A stretch of DNA of 64,000 nucleotides from VRUE01 sp963699225 (GCA_963699225.1 OY969423.1:1302001-1366000); one strand, 5' to 3'; shown: positions 24,641-33,218, numbered from the stretch's first letter. Numbers and translations: made by a program. Notes: generated by a model not told the origin, from the sequence alone.

Positions 24641-25630
24641 ATGAGGTCCAAGTCCACTCGTCTGCGGGCAGCCGCCGCCTTGCTGTTCGCGCTCGCCCTC
24701 AGCCTCAGCGTTGCCGCCTGTGGCAGCAGCAGTGACAGCAGCAGCTCCACAGAAGGAGGCGAAGGCGGTGCGGGTGCGATCGTCTCCAATCCCGAAAACG
24801 GCAAGGTCAGCCTGACGATCGGCTCGAAGAACTTCCCCGAACAGGAAATCCTTGGGGAAATCTACGCGCAGGCCTTGAAAGCGGCCGGCTATAAGACCAA
24901 GAGCGACCTCAACCTCGGCTCTGAAACCGTGGCCCTCAAGGCGGTCAAGTCCGGGACCATCTCCGGCTACCCCGAGTACGCGAGCACAGCCCTGACCTCG
25001 TTCTTCGGCCTCGAACCGGAAGAAGTCCCGTCCGACGCCACCGAAGCTTGGGAAAAGTCGAACGAAGAATTCGAAAAAGAAGGCCTCACCGCTTTCGAAC
25101 CCACGCCGTTCGCCAGCGCCAACGCGGTCGGCCTGCTCAAGACAACCGCTGAAAAATACGACCTGAAAACCATCTCCGACCTTGAAGGGGTCTCCGAAGA
25201 ACTGTCCCTGTACGGGTCGCCGGAGTGCCGTCAGCGGATCGACTGCCTGGCGGGACTGGAAGAACTGTACGGCCTGAAATTCAAGTCATTCCACCCGGTA
25301 GACATCAGCCTCCGCTACACCGTGCTCGAAAAGGGCCAGGCTGACCTTTCGATTCTTTTCACCACCGATCCACAGCTCTCGGCGGAAAAGAACAAGTTCG
25401 TCATCCTCGAAGACGACAAGCACGTCTTCCCGGCCGGCAACGTCATTTTCGTCACCAAGAAGTCGACGGCGGAAAAAGCCGGGGCGGACTATGAAAAGAC
25501 GATCGTCGAGGTGCAGAAGGGCCTCACGCTTCCGGTCATGCAGGAGCTCGATGCCCGGGTCGAACTTGAAAAGCAGACGCCTAAGGAAGCGGCAGCTGCG
25601 TATCTCAAGTCGGCGGGGTACGTCGGCTAG
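24641..25630 (+). CDS. Glycine betaine/choline-binding lipoprotein (OpuAC/OsmX family)
   Basis: 329 residues with AGAGGAA upstream. Signal peptide with lipobox VAACGSSS (Cys about residue 27), a Ser-rich linker, then LTIGSKNFPEQEILGEIYAQAL, the start of the OpuAC ligand-binding fold. DLSILFTTDPQLSAEKNKFVIL and the C-terminal TPKEAAAAYLKSAGYV match the family. It delivers compatible solute (betaine, choline or carnitine) to the two permeases. Codon use contains more GAA/AAA than neighbours, as is common for highly expressed secreted proteins here. Confidence 0.9.
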   Translation: MRSKSTRLRAAAALLFALALSLSVAACGSSSDSSSSTEGGEGGAGAIVSNPENGKVSLTIGSKNFPEQEILGEIYAQALKAAGYKTKSDLNLGSETVALKAVKSGTISGYPEYASTALTSFFGLEPEEVPSDATEAWEKSNEEFEKEGLTAFEPTPFASANAVGLLKTTAEKYDLKTISDLEGVSEELSLYGSPECRQRIDCLAGLEELYGLKFKSFHPVDISLRYTVLEKGQADLSILFTTDPQLSAEKNKFVILEDDKHVFPAGNVIFVTKKSTAEKAGADYEKTIVEVQKGLTLPVMQELDARVELEKQTPKEAAAAYLKSAGYVG

Positions 25631-25638
25631 GTATTAAG

Positions 25639-25703
25639 GCGCGGGGTGAGGGGGTCCGCCGGACAAAAGCGGAGAGTGTCCGGCGGACCCCCTCACCCCG
25701 CGC
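25639..25703. terminator. 27-bp perfect inverted repeat, probable bidirectional terminator
   Basis: The arms 25639-25665 and 25677-25703 are perfect reverse complements over 27 bases, with an 11-base loop (AAAGCGGAGAG). It starts 8 bases after the stop of the betaine-binding lipoprotein and lies between convergent genes. There is no T tract, so it is either a strong bidirectional hairpin terminator or an mRNA-stabilising structure. Stem length is well above that of ordinary terminators. Confidence 0.7.
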
Positions 25704-25761
25704 TCCAATGCGTACCGGCGGCTCCCCCGCATGCACACGCCGCCGCCGGTTCACCCAGCGA

Positions 25762-27012
25762 TCAAGTCGCTACTGCCTCTCGGTGAGTTTCAGCAAGCTC
25801 GGTTCGGGTGCGGAGGCGGGCGAAGCAGATGCGGGCTGCCCAGGCGGCGCTTAGGCCGGATATTGCGGCGAGCACTAGGGCCCAGCGGGGATCGTAGGCT
25901 TGGGAGAGCCAGCCGGCCAAGGGGCCGCCTATTGGGGTTGAGCCCAGGAAGACGACTGAGTAGAGGGACATCACTCGGCCGCGCATGTGGGGGGTTACCG
26001 CCAGTTGGAGGGATGAGTTGATCGTGGCGGCGAAGGTGACGGAGGCGGCGCCCAGCAGAACTAGGGCGGTGAGCTCTACTGCCATCGCCGGGGCTGCAGC
26101 TGCGGCCAAGGCTGCGCCACCGAAGGCCAGGGCTGCGCCGGCGATCAGGCGGGGGTTGGTGCGACCGTGGGAGCCGGTCACCAGGGCACCGGCGACGGAG
26201 CCGACCGCCATTGCTGAGACCAGGGCCGCGTAGACACCGGCGCCACCGCCGAAGCTGAAGCGGGCCAGCAGCGGCAGGATCACCTGGAAGTTGAAGCCGA
26301 AGGTGCCGACCAGGGCCATCAGCGCCAGCGGGATCGCCAGCTCGGGCGTGGCGCGCACGTAGCGCAGGCCGGCGCGGATCGCGCCCGGCTCGCGGGTCGC
26401 CCGCGGGCCGCTGCGCAGCTTGGCCGGGTCCATCCCCCAGAGGGCGAAGATCATCGCGCCGAAGGAGAGGACGTTGACGGCGAAACATGTGCTGATGCCG
26501 ACCCCGGCGATCAGCAGGCCGGCGAAGGCGGGACCGACGATGCGGGCCGACTGCACGATCACGCTGTTGAGGCTGACCGCGTTGACGACCCGATTGGCGC
26601 CGACCATCTCGATCGCGAAGCTCTGCCGGGTCGGGTTGTCGACCGCGTTGACGCAGCCCATCGCGAAGACGGCGAGAAAGACCATCCAGGGCGCGGCGAT
26701 GCCGACCTCGGTAACGACGAAGAGCCCGATCGCCGGGATCGCCATCAGCGCCTGCGTCGCGATCAGCAGCTTGCGCTTTGGGAAGCGATCGGCGAGCAGC
26801 CCGCCCCAGGCGCCGAAGAGCAGCATCGGCAGGAACTGCAGGGCGGTGGTCAGGCCGACGGCGAGGCCGCTGCCGGTGAGGCTGAGCACCAGCCAGAGCG
26901 CCGCCACCGTCTGCATCCAGGTTCCCGACAGCGAGACGACCTGGCCGACGAAGTAGCGTCGATAGTTGGGAACGGAAAGAGAAGAGAAGCTGCGCCGGAG
27001 GCCCGCGCTCAC
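25762..27012 (-). CDS. MFS transporter
   Basis: 416 residues, about twelve membrane helices. LLADRFPKRKLLIATQ near residue 73 is the loop 2-3 MFS signature, and the protein has the enterobactin-exporter/MFS_3-like layout (NRVVNAVSLNSVIVQSARIVGPAFAGLL). The start overlaps the MarR stop (ATGA), so regulator and transporter are co-expressed, the usual set-up for a drug or metabolite efflux pump. Substrate unknown. Confidence 0.88.
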   Translation of the reverse strand: MSAGLRRSFSSLSVPNYRRYFVGQVVSLSGTWMQTVAALWLVLSLTGSGLAVGLTTALQFLPMLLFGAWGGLLADRFPKRKLLIATQALMAIPAIGLFVVTEVGIAAPWMVFLAVFAMGCVNAVDNPTRQSFAIEMVGANRVVNAVSLNSVIVQSARIVGPAFAGLLIAGVGISTCFAVNVLSFGAMIFALWGMDPAKLRSGPRATREPGAIRAGLRYVRATPELAIPLALMALVGTFGFNFQVILPLLARFSFGGGAGVYAALVSAMAVGSVAGALVTGSHGRTNPRLIAGAALAFGGAALAAAAAPAMAVELTALVLLGAASVTFAATINSSLQLAVTPHMRGRVMSLYSVVFLGSTPIGGPLAGWLSQAYDPRWALVLAAISGLSAAWAARICFARLRTRTELAETHREAVAT

Positions 27013-27482
27013 GAACTACCACCGCGCTTGCCGCGCGGTTCCTCCAGCATCTGCTCGAGGATCTCCGCCGCCCGCTCCAGGGCGGCGACGTCCTCGGCGG
27101 GAAGGTCGCGCATGCGCTTTGCCAGGTAGGCGTTCTTGCGGCCGCGCAGCCGTCGCAAGCGCTCGCGCCCGGCGGCGTTGACGCTGACCAGGGAGCTGCG
27201 CCCGTCGCTGGGATCAGGTGTGCGCTCGACCAGCCCCTCCCGCTCGAGGCAGCCGAGCGTGCGGGTGACGGTCGGTCGCTTGACCCGCTCGAGCTCGGCC
27301 AGCTCACTGGGCGTCAGCGGACCGTGCCGCTCGATCGTGGCCAGGGCCGCGGTCGAGGTCGGCGTCAAGCCGCTCGCCTCAGCCGCCGCCTCCTGGCGCA
27401 ACCGCCGCGCCGTGCGCACGATCCCCAGCCGCAGCTGGGCGGCGGCATCGGTAAGAGAGGTGTCGGTCTTGTCTGGCGTCAT
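27009..27482 (-). CDS. MarR family transcriptional regulator
   Basis: 157 residues, start ATG 27482. Winged helix: LTPSELAELERVKRPTVTRTLGCLEREGLVERTPDPSDGRSSLVSVNAAG spans about residues 52-105. The wing motif DPSDGRSSLV is typical for MarR. It heads the marR-MFS operon and lies next to a palindromic operator shared with the divergent ABC exporter. Likely ligand: a small phenolic or drug-like molecule (family knowledge). Confidence 0.9.
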   Translation of the reverse strand: MTPDKTDTSLTDAAAQLRLGIVRTARRLRQEAAAEASGLTPTSTAALATIERHGPLTPSELAELERVKRPTVTRTLGCLEREGLVERTPDPSDGRSSLVSVNAAGRERLRRLRGRKNAYLAKRMRDLPAEDVAALERAAEILEQMLEEPRGKRGGSS

Positions 27483-27498
27483 TAGTTAGCGTTGATAA

Positions 27499-27518
27499 TT
27501 AGTCTAGCAAACTAGTTT
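27499..27518. promoter_or_regulatory. Probable MarR operator
   Basis: AAACTAGTTT (27509-27518) is a perfect 10-bp palindrome, and TTAGTCTAGC just before it adds a second, overlapping half-site. The stretch 27480-27525 is strongly AT-rich compared with its surroundings. It sits between the divergent marR and ABC-exporter genes, where MarR proteins commonly bind to repress their own promoter. Binding is inferred. Confidence 0.5.
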
Positions 27519-27550
27519 TCGCACGACAACCTTTGGGTAGCGTGCCGATA

Positions 27551-28471
27551 GTGAGCGAGTTGGCAATCAGCGTCAGGGGGCTGCGCAAGTCCTATGGCGA
27601 GAACGAGGCCGTCAGCGGCATCGACTTCGAGGTCACCAGCGGCGAGGTCTTTGGCTTCCTCGGCCCCAACGGCGCCGGCAAGACGACCACGATCGAGATC
27701 CTCGAGGGCTATCGCGAGCGCAGCGGCGGCGAGGTCGAGGTGCTCGGCGTCGACCCCGGCGAGCCGACCCGCGAGTGGCGCAGCCGCGTCGGCCTGGTCC
27801 TGCAGGAGTGCGAGCTCGACCCGCTGCTCACCGTGCGCGAGGCGATCACGCTCTTCGCCACCTTCTACCCCGCTCCCCGCCCAGTCGAGGAGACGATTGA
27901 GCTAACCGGACTGGCGGAGAAGCGCGAGGCGCGGATCGGCTCCCTCTCTGGCGGCCAGAAACGCCGCGTCGACGTCGCGATCGGGATCATCGGCGACCCC
28001 GACCTGATCTTCCTCGACGAGCCGACGACCGGCTTCGACCCGACCGCCCGCCGCGACGCCTGGAACATGATCGAGGGGCTGAAGGCGCTCGGCAAGACCG
28101 TCTTCCTCACCACCCACTACATGGACGAGGCCGAGCATCTCGCCGACCGCGTGGCGATCCTGCGCGAAGGCCATATCGTCGCCCAGGGGCCGATGAAGGA
28201 GCTCAGCGCCAGCCTCGGCCGTCGCACCGTGATCGGCTTCCGGCTCAACGGCGGGCTCGATGCCGAGGAGGTGCGATCGTGCGTCTCGGCGACCCTGCAG
28301 GTAGCGGGCGAGGAGATCAGCATCGAGACCGAGCAGCCGCAGGCCGACCTCTACCGCCTGCTGGCGCTGGCCGAGCAGCGTGGCGTCGCGCTCGAGGACC
28401 TCGAGGTGCGCAAGCCGAGCCTCGAGGACATCTTCCTCGACCTCACCCGCGACCAGAGCGGGAAATCGTGA
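27551..28471 (+). CDS. ABC-2 type exporter ATP-binding protein (DrrA-like)
   Basis: 306 residues from GTG 27551 (GTG 27542 and TTG 27533 are in frame; the chosen start gives SELAISVRGLRKSYG, the usual opening). Walker A GPNGAGKTTTIEI, signature LSGGQKRRVDVAI, Walker B LIFLDEPTTGFDP, H-loop TTHYMDEAEHLA. The C-terminal extension after about residue 225 is the DrrA-type regulatory tail. Paired with the ABC-2 permease by a GTGA overlap; drug or lipid export is likely. Confidence 0.9.
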   Translation: MSELAISVRGLRKSYGENEAVSGIDFEVTSGEVFGFLGPNGAGKTTTIEILEGYRERSGGEVEVLGVDPGEPTREWRSRVGLVLQECELDPLLTVREAITLFATFYPAPRPVEETIELTGLAEKREARIGSLSGGQKRRVDVAIGIIGDPDLIFLDEPTTGFDPTARRDAWNMIEGLKALGKTVFLTTHYMDEAEHLADRVAILREGHIVAQGPMKELSASLGRRTVIGFRLNGGLDAEEVRSCVSATLQVAGEEISIETEQPQADLYRLLALAEQRGVALEDLEVRKPSLEDIFLDLTRDQSGKS

Positions 28472-29262
28472 GCGAGCGCCGCATCGTCCTTGCCCAGGCC
28501 CGCGCCGCGATCGTCGTCGCGCTGCGCACCCCGCGGGCGCTCGTCTTCACCTTCCTCTTCCCGCTGATCTTCCTCATCCTCTTCAACTCGATCTTCATCA
28601 AGGGAGGCGACCAGAGCGTCACCCTGCCGACCGGACTGAAGCTGAGCGCCCAGGCCTACTTCATGGCCGGGATCACCGCCTACTCGATCTCGCTCTCCAC
28701 TTTCACCACCCTCGCCGTATCGATCACGACCCAGCGCGAGCGCGGCCAGCTGAAGCGGCTGCGCGGCACGCCGATGCCGGCCTGGACCTTCATCCTCGCC
28801 CAGATCCTGCGCGCCACGGCGCAAGCACTGGCAATGACCGTGCTGCTGGTCGCGATCGGCGTGCTCGCCTACGGGGTCGACTTCCCCGGCTCGAGCTTCA
28901 TCGGCTTCCTCGCCTACGTCGCCCTCGGCACGGCGACGCTCTGCACGCTCGGCATCGCCCTCACACCCTTCACGCCCACCGTCGATGCCGCCTCGACGAT
29001 CGCCCCTTTCAGCGTCGTCATCCTCGCCTTCGTCTCCGGCGTCTGGATCCCGATCGACCAGCTCCCCCACTGGCTCGAACAGGTCGGCCGCGTCTTCCCC
29101 CTCTTCCACCTCGCCGTCGGCCTGCAGAGCACCCTCTCCCCCGAAGCCAGCGGCCTCGGCCTGGAAGGCGGCAACGTCGCCGTCCTCGTCGCCTGGACCC
29201 TCGCCGGGATCTGGGTCGCGACGCGTCGCTTTCGTTGGGAGCCGCAAGCCGGTACGGGGTGA
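28468..29262 (+). CDS. ABC-2 type transporter permease
   Basis: 264 residues from GTG 28468, overlapping the ATPase stop. Six hydrophobic segments, starting ALVFTFLFPLIFLILFNSIF. RERGQLKRLRGTPMPAWTFILAQIL is the conserved cytoplasmic loop and ASTIAPFSVVILAFVSGVWIP the ABC2_membrane hallmark. Forms a half-transporter dimer with the ATPase above. The gene ends about 110 bp before the first terminator repeat. Confidence 0.88.
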   Translation: MSERRIVLAQARAAIVVALRTPRALVFTFLFPLIFLILFNSIFIKGGDQSVTLPTGLKLSAQAYFMAGITAYSISLSTFTTLAVSITTQRERGQLKRLRGTPMPAWTFILAQILRATAQALAMTVLLVAIGVLAYGVDFPGSSFIGFLAYVALGTATLCTLGIALTPFTPTVDAASTIAPFSVVILAFVSGVWIPIDQLPHWLEQVGRVFPLFHLAVGLQSTLSPEASGLGLEGGNVAVLVAWTLAGIWVATRRFRWEPQAGTG

Positions 29263-29371
29263 ATCGCACGGAAGTGTCAATTCACTGGGTCAATTGAGTG
29301 AAGCGCGTTGCGTGGCTGACTTTCGCCTCTAGTCTCGCCGGCAGGTAGCCTCACGGCAGGTGTCAATTGCG
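29263..29371. other. Intergenic region with TCAATT repeats
   Basis: No gene is seen between 29263 and 29558 (296 bp). Its first part has three copies of TCAATT (around 29278, 29291 and 29363), the first two inside a TTCACT...AGTGAA inverted repeat (29281-29302). GTGTCAATT occurs twice. Possible regulator or promoter sites; nothing more can be assigned. Confidence 0.3.
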
Positions 29372-29430
29372 TGCGGGGTGGTTCCCCGCTTCATCAGACT
29401 CGACCCGCTCCGGCGGGTCTTGTCGTTTCT
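29372..29430 (+). terminator. Terminator-containing direct repeat, copy 1
   Basis: Two hairpins in series: GCGGGG-TGGTT-CCCCGC (29373-29389), then the intrinsic terminator GACCCGC-TCCG-GCGGGTC (29402-29419) followed by TTGTCGTTTCT. The 59-bp block recurs at 33357-33414 with one base deleted and one substituted. In this copy it would end transcription after the ABC exporter genes. Confidence 0.75.
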
Positions 29431-29432
29431 GG

Positions 29433-29506
29433 GGCTTGAACGGGCTAACCCGAAGAACCAGTAGCCGGTAAGCCGTCCGTCCAGACCCGTCAACTTCTTT
29501 CAAGCC
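29433..29506 (+). ncRNA. Candidate structured 5' leader of the DUF1800 operon
   Basis: GGCTTGAA (29433-29440) pairs perfectly with TTCAAGCC (29499-29506), closing a domain that contains the hairpin CGGG-CTAA-CCCG (29441-29452) and the segment AGCCGGTAAGCCG. It starts right after the terminator and ends about 50 bases before the DUF1800 start codon. The layout, a closed stem ahead of an operon, resembles a cis-regulatory RNA, but I recognise no known riboswitch class in it. Confidence 0.35.
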
Positions 29507-29558
29507 TTAATGGCGCCCGCCGACGAGTTTGTGAGGCCGCAGGCGGCCCACTTCTGGC

Positions 29559-31142
29559 ATGGCAATCCCGACGGCGACACCGAGCGCTTCGACGCCGAAG
29601 CGGCACCGCCGCCATCGGCACAAGCACGTCTGGAAGGACAAGCACCATCGCTGGGTACCCGACGGCGATTGCGGTTGGCGGGTGCAGGCCTACGTCGTCC
29701 GCCACAAGCACAAGCCCAGACGCAACCACCACCGTGGTCCGGGTCCGAGGCCGGCCGATCGCTGCGCCCCGGCGATCGCGATCAACCATGACCCCCGTCC
29801 CGCCGGTGCCTACCAGGGACCGTTCGGACCGGCACAAGCGAAGCGACTGCTGGAACGCGCCGGCTTCGGGGCGCTGCCAGGCCAGGCCGAGCAACTCGCG
29901 AGCCTGGGCCTCGTCGGCGCCGTCCAGTCGCTGACCCGGCCCAGCGGCGCCGCCACGCTGCACGGCCCGGCCCCAGTGGACGACGACGACAACCCGATTG
30001 CCCCGGCCGACTCCTACGGCCACGACCACCTCTGGTTTCTCGACCGCATGGTGCGCTCAGACCAGCCGCTGATCGAGCGCATGGCGCTGGTCTTCCACAA
30101 CTGGTTCGCCACCTCCAACGCCAGCGTCTCCCGCCAGCAGCAGATGATCGACCAGTCGAACCTCTTCCGCTCGGCCTGCTTCGGCTCCTTCCTCGACCTC
30201 TTCAAGGCGGTCACCGTCGACCCGGCGATGCTGCAGTGGCTGAACGGCGCCGAAAACACCAAGCAGGCGCCAAACGAGAACTACGGCCGCGAGATGATGG
30301 AGTTGTTCTCGCTCGGCGCCGACCGCGGCGCCTACAGCGAGGATGACATCCGCGAACAGGCGCGGGCGCTGACCGGCTGGGACTACGAATGGTCGAATGA
30401 GCTCGGCGCCCACAACTTCCACTTCGATCCCAAACGTCACGACACTGGCACCAAGACCGTCTTCGGCCGCAGCGGCAACTGGAGCTGGGAAGACGCCTGC
30501 CGGCTCTGCGTCGAGAACCCCCTCCACCCCTCCTTCTTCGTCGAAAAGCTCTGGAGCTACTTCGTCCCGCAACCGCCCTCGGCCGGTGTCAGGGACGGCC
30601 TGATCGGGACCTACCAGAGCTCCGGTTGGGCGATCCGACCGGTGCTGGAGGCAATCCTGCTCAGCCCCGACCTCTACGAAGGGCCGCCGATGGTGAAGCC
30701 GCCGGTCGTGCAGCTGGCGAGCATGCTGCGCGCGACCGGCCGGTACATCGACACCTACGCCTGGGTCTGGCTCTGCGAGGGGGCCGGCCAACAGCTCTTC
30801 TGGCCGCCCAACGTCTCCGGCTGGGACGACACCCGCTGGCTCGACACCTCACGCATGCGGGCGCGCTGGAACACCGTCGACTACCTGCTCGACAGCATCT
30901 CGGTCAACCCCTGGAGCGATCCCTACAGCGCCACCGAGACGGCCGAGGAAGCGCTGGCGCGGGCGATCGCCTCCTGGGGCTCGCCCGCCCTGCGTGAAGA
31001 GCACCGGACCGAGCTGCTCGACTTCGCCCGGCGCAGCGAGAAACTGGCGATCGCCGACTGGCAGCAGGGCCCCTATCGAGCGATGCGCCAGAACGCCCTG
31101 CTGCAGCTGATCGGCGTCAGCCCGGACCTGATCCTGCAATGA
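29559..31142 (+). CDS. DUF1800 domain-containing protein
   Basis: 527 residues from ATG 29559, the first possible start after an in-frame stop at 29532. The N-terminal 75 residues are very basic (HRRHRHKHVWKDKHHRW). From residue 85 the DUF1800 fold follows: AKRLLERAGFGA, MALVFHNWFATSNASVSRQQQMIDQSNLFR, NENYGREMMELFSLG, YSEDDIREQARALTGW and LFWPPNVSGWDD. The family is secreted or cell-surface associated, of unknown activity, and nearly always sits beside a DUF1501 gene, as here (16-bp gap). No clear signal peptide is visible. Confidence 0.88.
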   Translation: MAIPTATPSASTPKRHRRHRHKHVWKDKHHRWVPDGDCGWRVQAYVVRHKHKPRRNHHRGPGPRPADRCAPAIAINHDPRPAGAYQGPFGPAQAKRLLERAGFGALPGQAEQLASLGLVGAVQSLTRPSGAATLHGPAPVDDDDNPIAPADSYGHDHLWFLDRMVRSDQPLIERMALVFHNWFATSNASVSRQQQMIDQSNLFRSACFGSFLDLFKAVTVDPAMLQWLNGAENTKQAPNENYGREMMELFSLGADRGAYSEDDIREQARALTGWDYEWSNELGAHNFHFDPKRHDTGTKTVFGRSGNWSWEDACRLCVENPLHPSFFVEKLWSYFVPQPPSAGVRDGLIGTYQSSGWAIRPVLEAILLSPDLYEGPPMVKPPVVQLASMLRATGRYIDTYAWVWLCEGAGQQLFWPPNVSGWDDTRWLDTSRMRARWNTVDYLLDSISVNPWSDPYSATETAEEALARAIASWGSPALREEHRTELLDFARRSEKLAIADWQQGPYRAMRQNALLQLIGVSPDLILQ

Positions 31143-31158
31143 GGGAGGGCTGACCGAC

Positions 31159-32508
31159 ATGTCCAACTGCTGCAACGACTACACCCGCTCCCAGCTGCTG
31201 CGCAGCGCCGCCGCGGAAGCCGGCCGCGGCCTGCCGGCGATCGAGGCGGGAATGCCAGAGCCGGCCGGCACTGGGCTCTCGCGGCGCAGCTTCCTCTCCT
31301 GGAGCGCCGGCCTGGCGCTGGCCGTCTACGGCGCCTCGAAGATCCCGCTCGCCGCCTTCGAGGAGGGCATTGCCCAGGCCGCGACCGGCGACAAGATCCT
31401 CATCTCGGTCTTCTTCGACGGCGGCATCGACGCGCTCAGCGTGCTCGCCCCGACCGGCGACTCGCGCTACGCGCAGCTGCGGCCAAACCTGGCGCTGCCC
31501 CCCAGCGCCGGCACCGAATTCGCCGAGGACCCGACGCTGCGCTGGCATCCCTCCGCCGCCGGACTGGCGACCTTGCACGAAGAGGGCAAGGTCAGCGCCT
31601 TCCCGGCGATCGGCTACGAACACCCCGACCAGTCGCACTTCACCTCGCGCCACTACTACGAGATCGGCGAGCTCGACGTCGGCTTCCACACCGGTTGGCT
31701 GGGCCGCTACATCGACCAGGTCGGTGACGAAGACAACCCCTTGCAGGGCCTCTCGATGGACGGCTCGCTCTCGCCGATGATCGCCACCGCCAACCTGCCG
31801 GTGGCGGCGATCGAAAGCGTCGACGGCTACGACCTCTGGTCGCGCGTCGACCAGCCGGTCTCCGATGAGATGTACAAGAGCTTCGCCCGCTTCGGCTCGC
31901 TGCCTTCCGATTCCCCCGGCCTCTCCCAGGTGCGGCGGGCCACCGCGCAGACCGACAAGCTGCGCACCGACCTCGGCGGAATCGGCAGCTTCACCAGCCC
32001 GGTCTCCTACCCCGAAACGAGCTTCTCCCACAAGCTCGCCGGCCTTGCCGCCTTCATCGCCGCCGGCCTACCGATGCGGGTGGTGACGGTTCGCGCCTCG
32101 GGCGGCTACGACACCCACGCCGACGAGGCCGAAGACCTCTCGCGCGGTTTGAAAGAGACCTGCGAGGGGATCCTCGCTTTCCAGCGCGACCTCGAAAAAC
32201 GCGGCCTCGCTGACCGGGTCCTGATCAAGCTCTGGAGCGAGTTCGGCCGCCGTCCCGAGGAGAACGCCTCACTCGGCACCGACCACGGGGCCGCCGGTTG
32301 CGCCTTCGTCGTCGGCTCCAAAGCCAAGGGCGAGATGGTCGGCGAGTTCCCCGGCCTGTCCCAGCTCGACCAGAACGACAACGTCCGCGTGACCAGCGAT
32401 TTCCGCGCGATGTACTGCTCGCTGCTGGAGGAATGGCTGGGACACGACGCGGCCTCGGTCATCCCCGGCGCGTCCTCCTTCGAACGGCCGGTCCTGGTGA
32501 AGGCGTGA
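31159..32508 (+). CDS. DUF1501 domain-containing protein with Tat signal
   Basis: 449 residues. SRRSFLSWSAGLALAVYGAS near residues 34-53 is a twin-arginine signal, though it begins later than usual. DKILISVFFDGGIDALSVLAP, GYEHPDQSHFTSRHYYE, RASGGYDTHADEAEDLSRGL and LIKLWSEFGRRPEENASLGTDHG are the DUF1501 core, a sulfatase/phosphatase-like alpha/beta fold. Partner of the DUF1800 protein. The pair is thought to act outside the cytoplasm; the substrate is not known. Overlaps the cupredoxin gene by GTGA. Confidence 0.9.
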   Translation: MSNCCNDYTRSQLLRSAAAEAGRGLPAIEAGMPEPAGTGLSRRSFLSWSAGLALAVYGASKIPLAAFEEGIAQAATGDKILISVFFDGGIDALSVLAPTGDSRYAQLRPNLALPPSAGTEFAEDPTLRWHPSAAGLATLHEEGKVSAFPAIGYEHPDQSHFTSRHYYEIGELDVGFHTGWLGRYIDQVGDEDNPLQGLSMDGSLSPMIATANLPVAAIESVDGYDLWSRVDQPVSDEMYKSFARFGSLPSDSPGLSQVRRATAQTDKLRTDLGGIGSFTSPVSYPETSFSHKLAGLAAFIAAGLPMRVVTVRASGGYDTHADEAEDLSRGLKETCEGILAFQRDLEKRGLADRVLIKLWSEFGRRPEENASLGTDHGAAGCAFVVGSKAKGEMVGEFPGLSQLDQNDNVRVTSDFRAMYCSLLEEWLGHDAASVIPGASSFERPVLVKA

Positions 32509-33107
32509 GCGGGTCAGCGTCGCGAGCGGCCTCCCTCGGCTTGGTCGCCGCCGCGACCGCGACCCTGATGCTCTGCTCAACCGCAGTCGCCGCCGCACCC
32601 GCGCCGGTGCCGGGCTGCGCCTGGCAGCGGCACTCGAAGACCGTGGTCATGCACCCGCGGCGCCATGGCCGCCTCCGTCGGGTCAAGCGGGTCAAGCGCT
32701 GGTGGGCCTGCGAGGCGCAGCCGAGCCTCTTGCAGCCCCAGCCCGCGCTTGACCCGGTTGCCCCGGCGCCCGCGGCGCCCGCGGCGCCTCCCGAGGAAAA
32801 ACCAGAACCCGAAATCGGCCACCTCGGCGTCAAAGCGGTCGAGTACAGCTACACCCTCTCGCGCCCGGAAGTCAGCGCCGGCGAAGTGATCGTCGAGCTC
32901 AACAACCAGGGCGAAGACCCCCATAACCTAGTGCTCGAACACGAGGGCACGGCAGACCCGGATCTTGAAATCCCCTCCACCCCCTCGGTCACCCAGGCAA
33001 GCGCCCACTTCACCCTTTCCCCCGGCACCTACCGCCTCTACTGCAGCCTCTACAAACACGAGGCCAAAGGCATGCAGGCAACGCTCGTAGTCAGCGGCGG
33101 CTCGTGA
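32505..33107 (+). CDS. Secreted cupredoxin-domain protein
   Basis: 200 residues from GTG 32505, overlapping the DUF1501 stop. Signal peptide ASLGLVAAATATLMLCSTAVAAA, a basic region with two Cys (CAWQRHSK, WWACEAQP), a Pro/Ala linker, then a cupredoxin fold with ligands in DPHNLVLEHEG (His), RLYCSLYKHEAKGM (Cys, His, Met). It probably carries electrons or binds copper outside the membrane. Being translationally coupled to DUF1501 suggests one functional unit; that is inference. Confidence 0.85.
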   Translation: MSGSASRAASLGLVAAATATLMLCSTAVAAAPAPVPGCAWQRHSKTVVMHPRRHGRLRRVKRVKRWWACEAQPSLLQPQPALDPVAPAPAAPAAPPEEKPEPEIGHLGVKAVEYSYTLSRPEVSAGEVIVELNNQGEDPHNLVLEHEGTADPDLEIPSTPSVTQASAHFTLSPGTYRLYCSLYKHEAKGMQATLVVSGGS

Positions 33108-33109
33108 AA

Positions 33110-33139
33110 TTGACGTCCGCCGTTAAGGAACAGTCATAT
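33110..33139 (+). promoter_or_regulatory. Putative promoter of the tRNA-like RNA
   Basis: TTGACG (33110-33115) follows the cupredoxin stop by two bases, and TCATAT (33134-33139) lies 18 bp further on. This would start transcription near 33146, ahead of the hairpin and tRNA-like domain and towards the terminator at 33386. The -35 is good, the -10 weak. Confidence 0.35.
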
Positions 33140-33182
33140 GGCTGTGCCAACTTCGTCACGACGACTGGATTCCAAAATGACG

Positions 33183-33218
33183 CAGCTCCCATCGCCCTCA
33201 GGAGGGTGATGGGAGCTG
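33183..33218 (+). other. 16-bp hairpin overlapping the tRNA-like 5' half
   Basis: 33183-33198 pairs with 33203-33218 over 16 positions (15 Watson-Crick and one G-T), loop CAGG. The 3' arm contains most of the acceptor strand and the D-stem strand of the tRNA-like domain, so the two folds exclude each other. This may be a switch or simply the trace of an inverted duplication. Confidence 0.5.

Noticed and set aside
25731..26021. 96-codon plus-strand ORF over the MFS gene end
   Set aside because: It is Gly/Arg-rich shadow of the MFS coding frame without a ribosome site.
29510..29791. 93-codon ORF ahead of and overlapping DUF1800
   Set aside because: It has no ribosome site or recognisable domain, and most of it lies under the DUF1800 coding frame.
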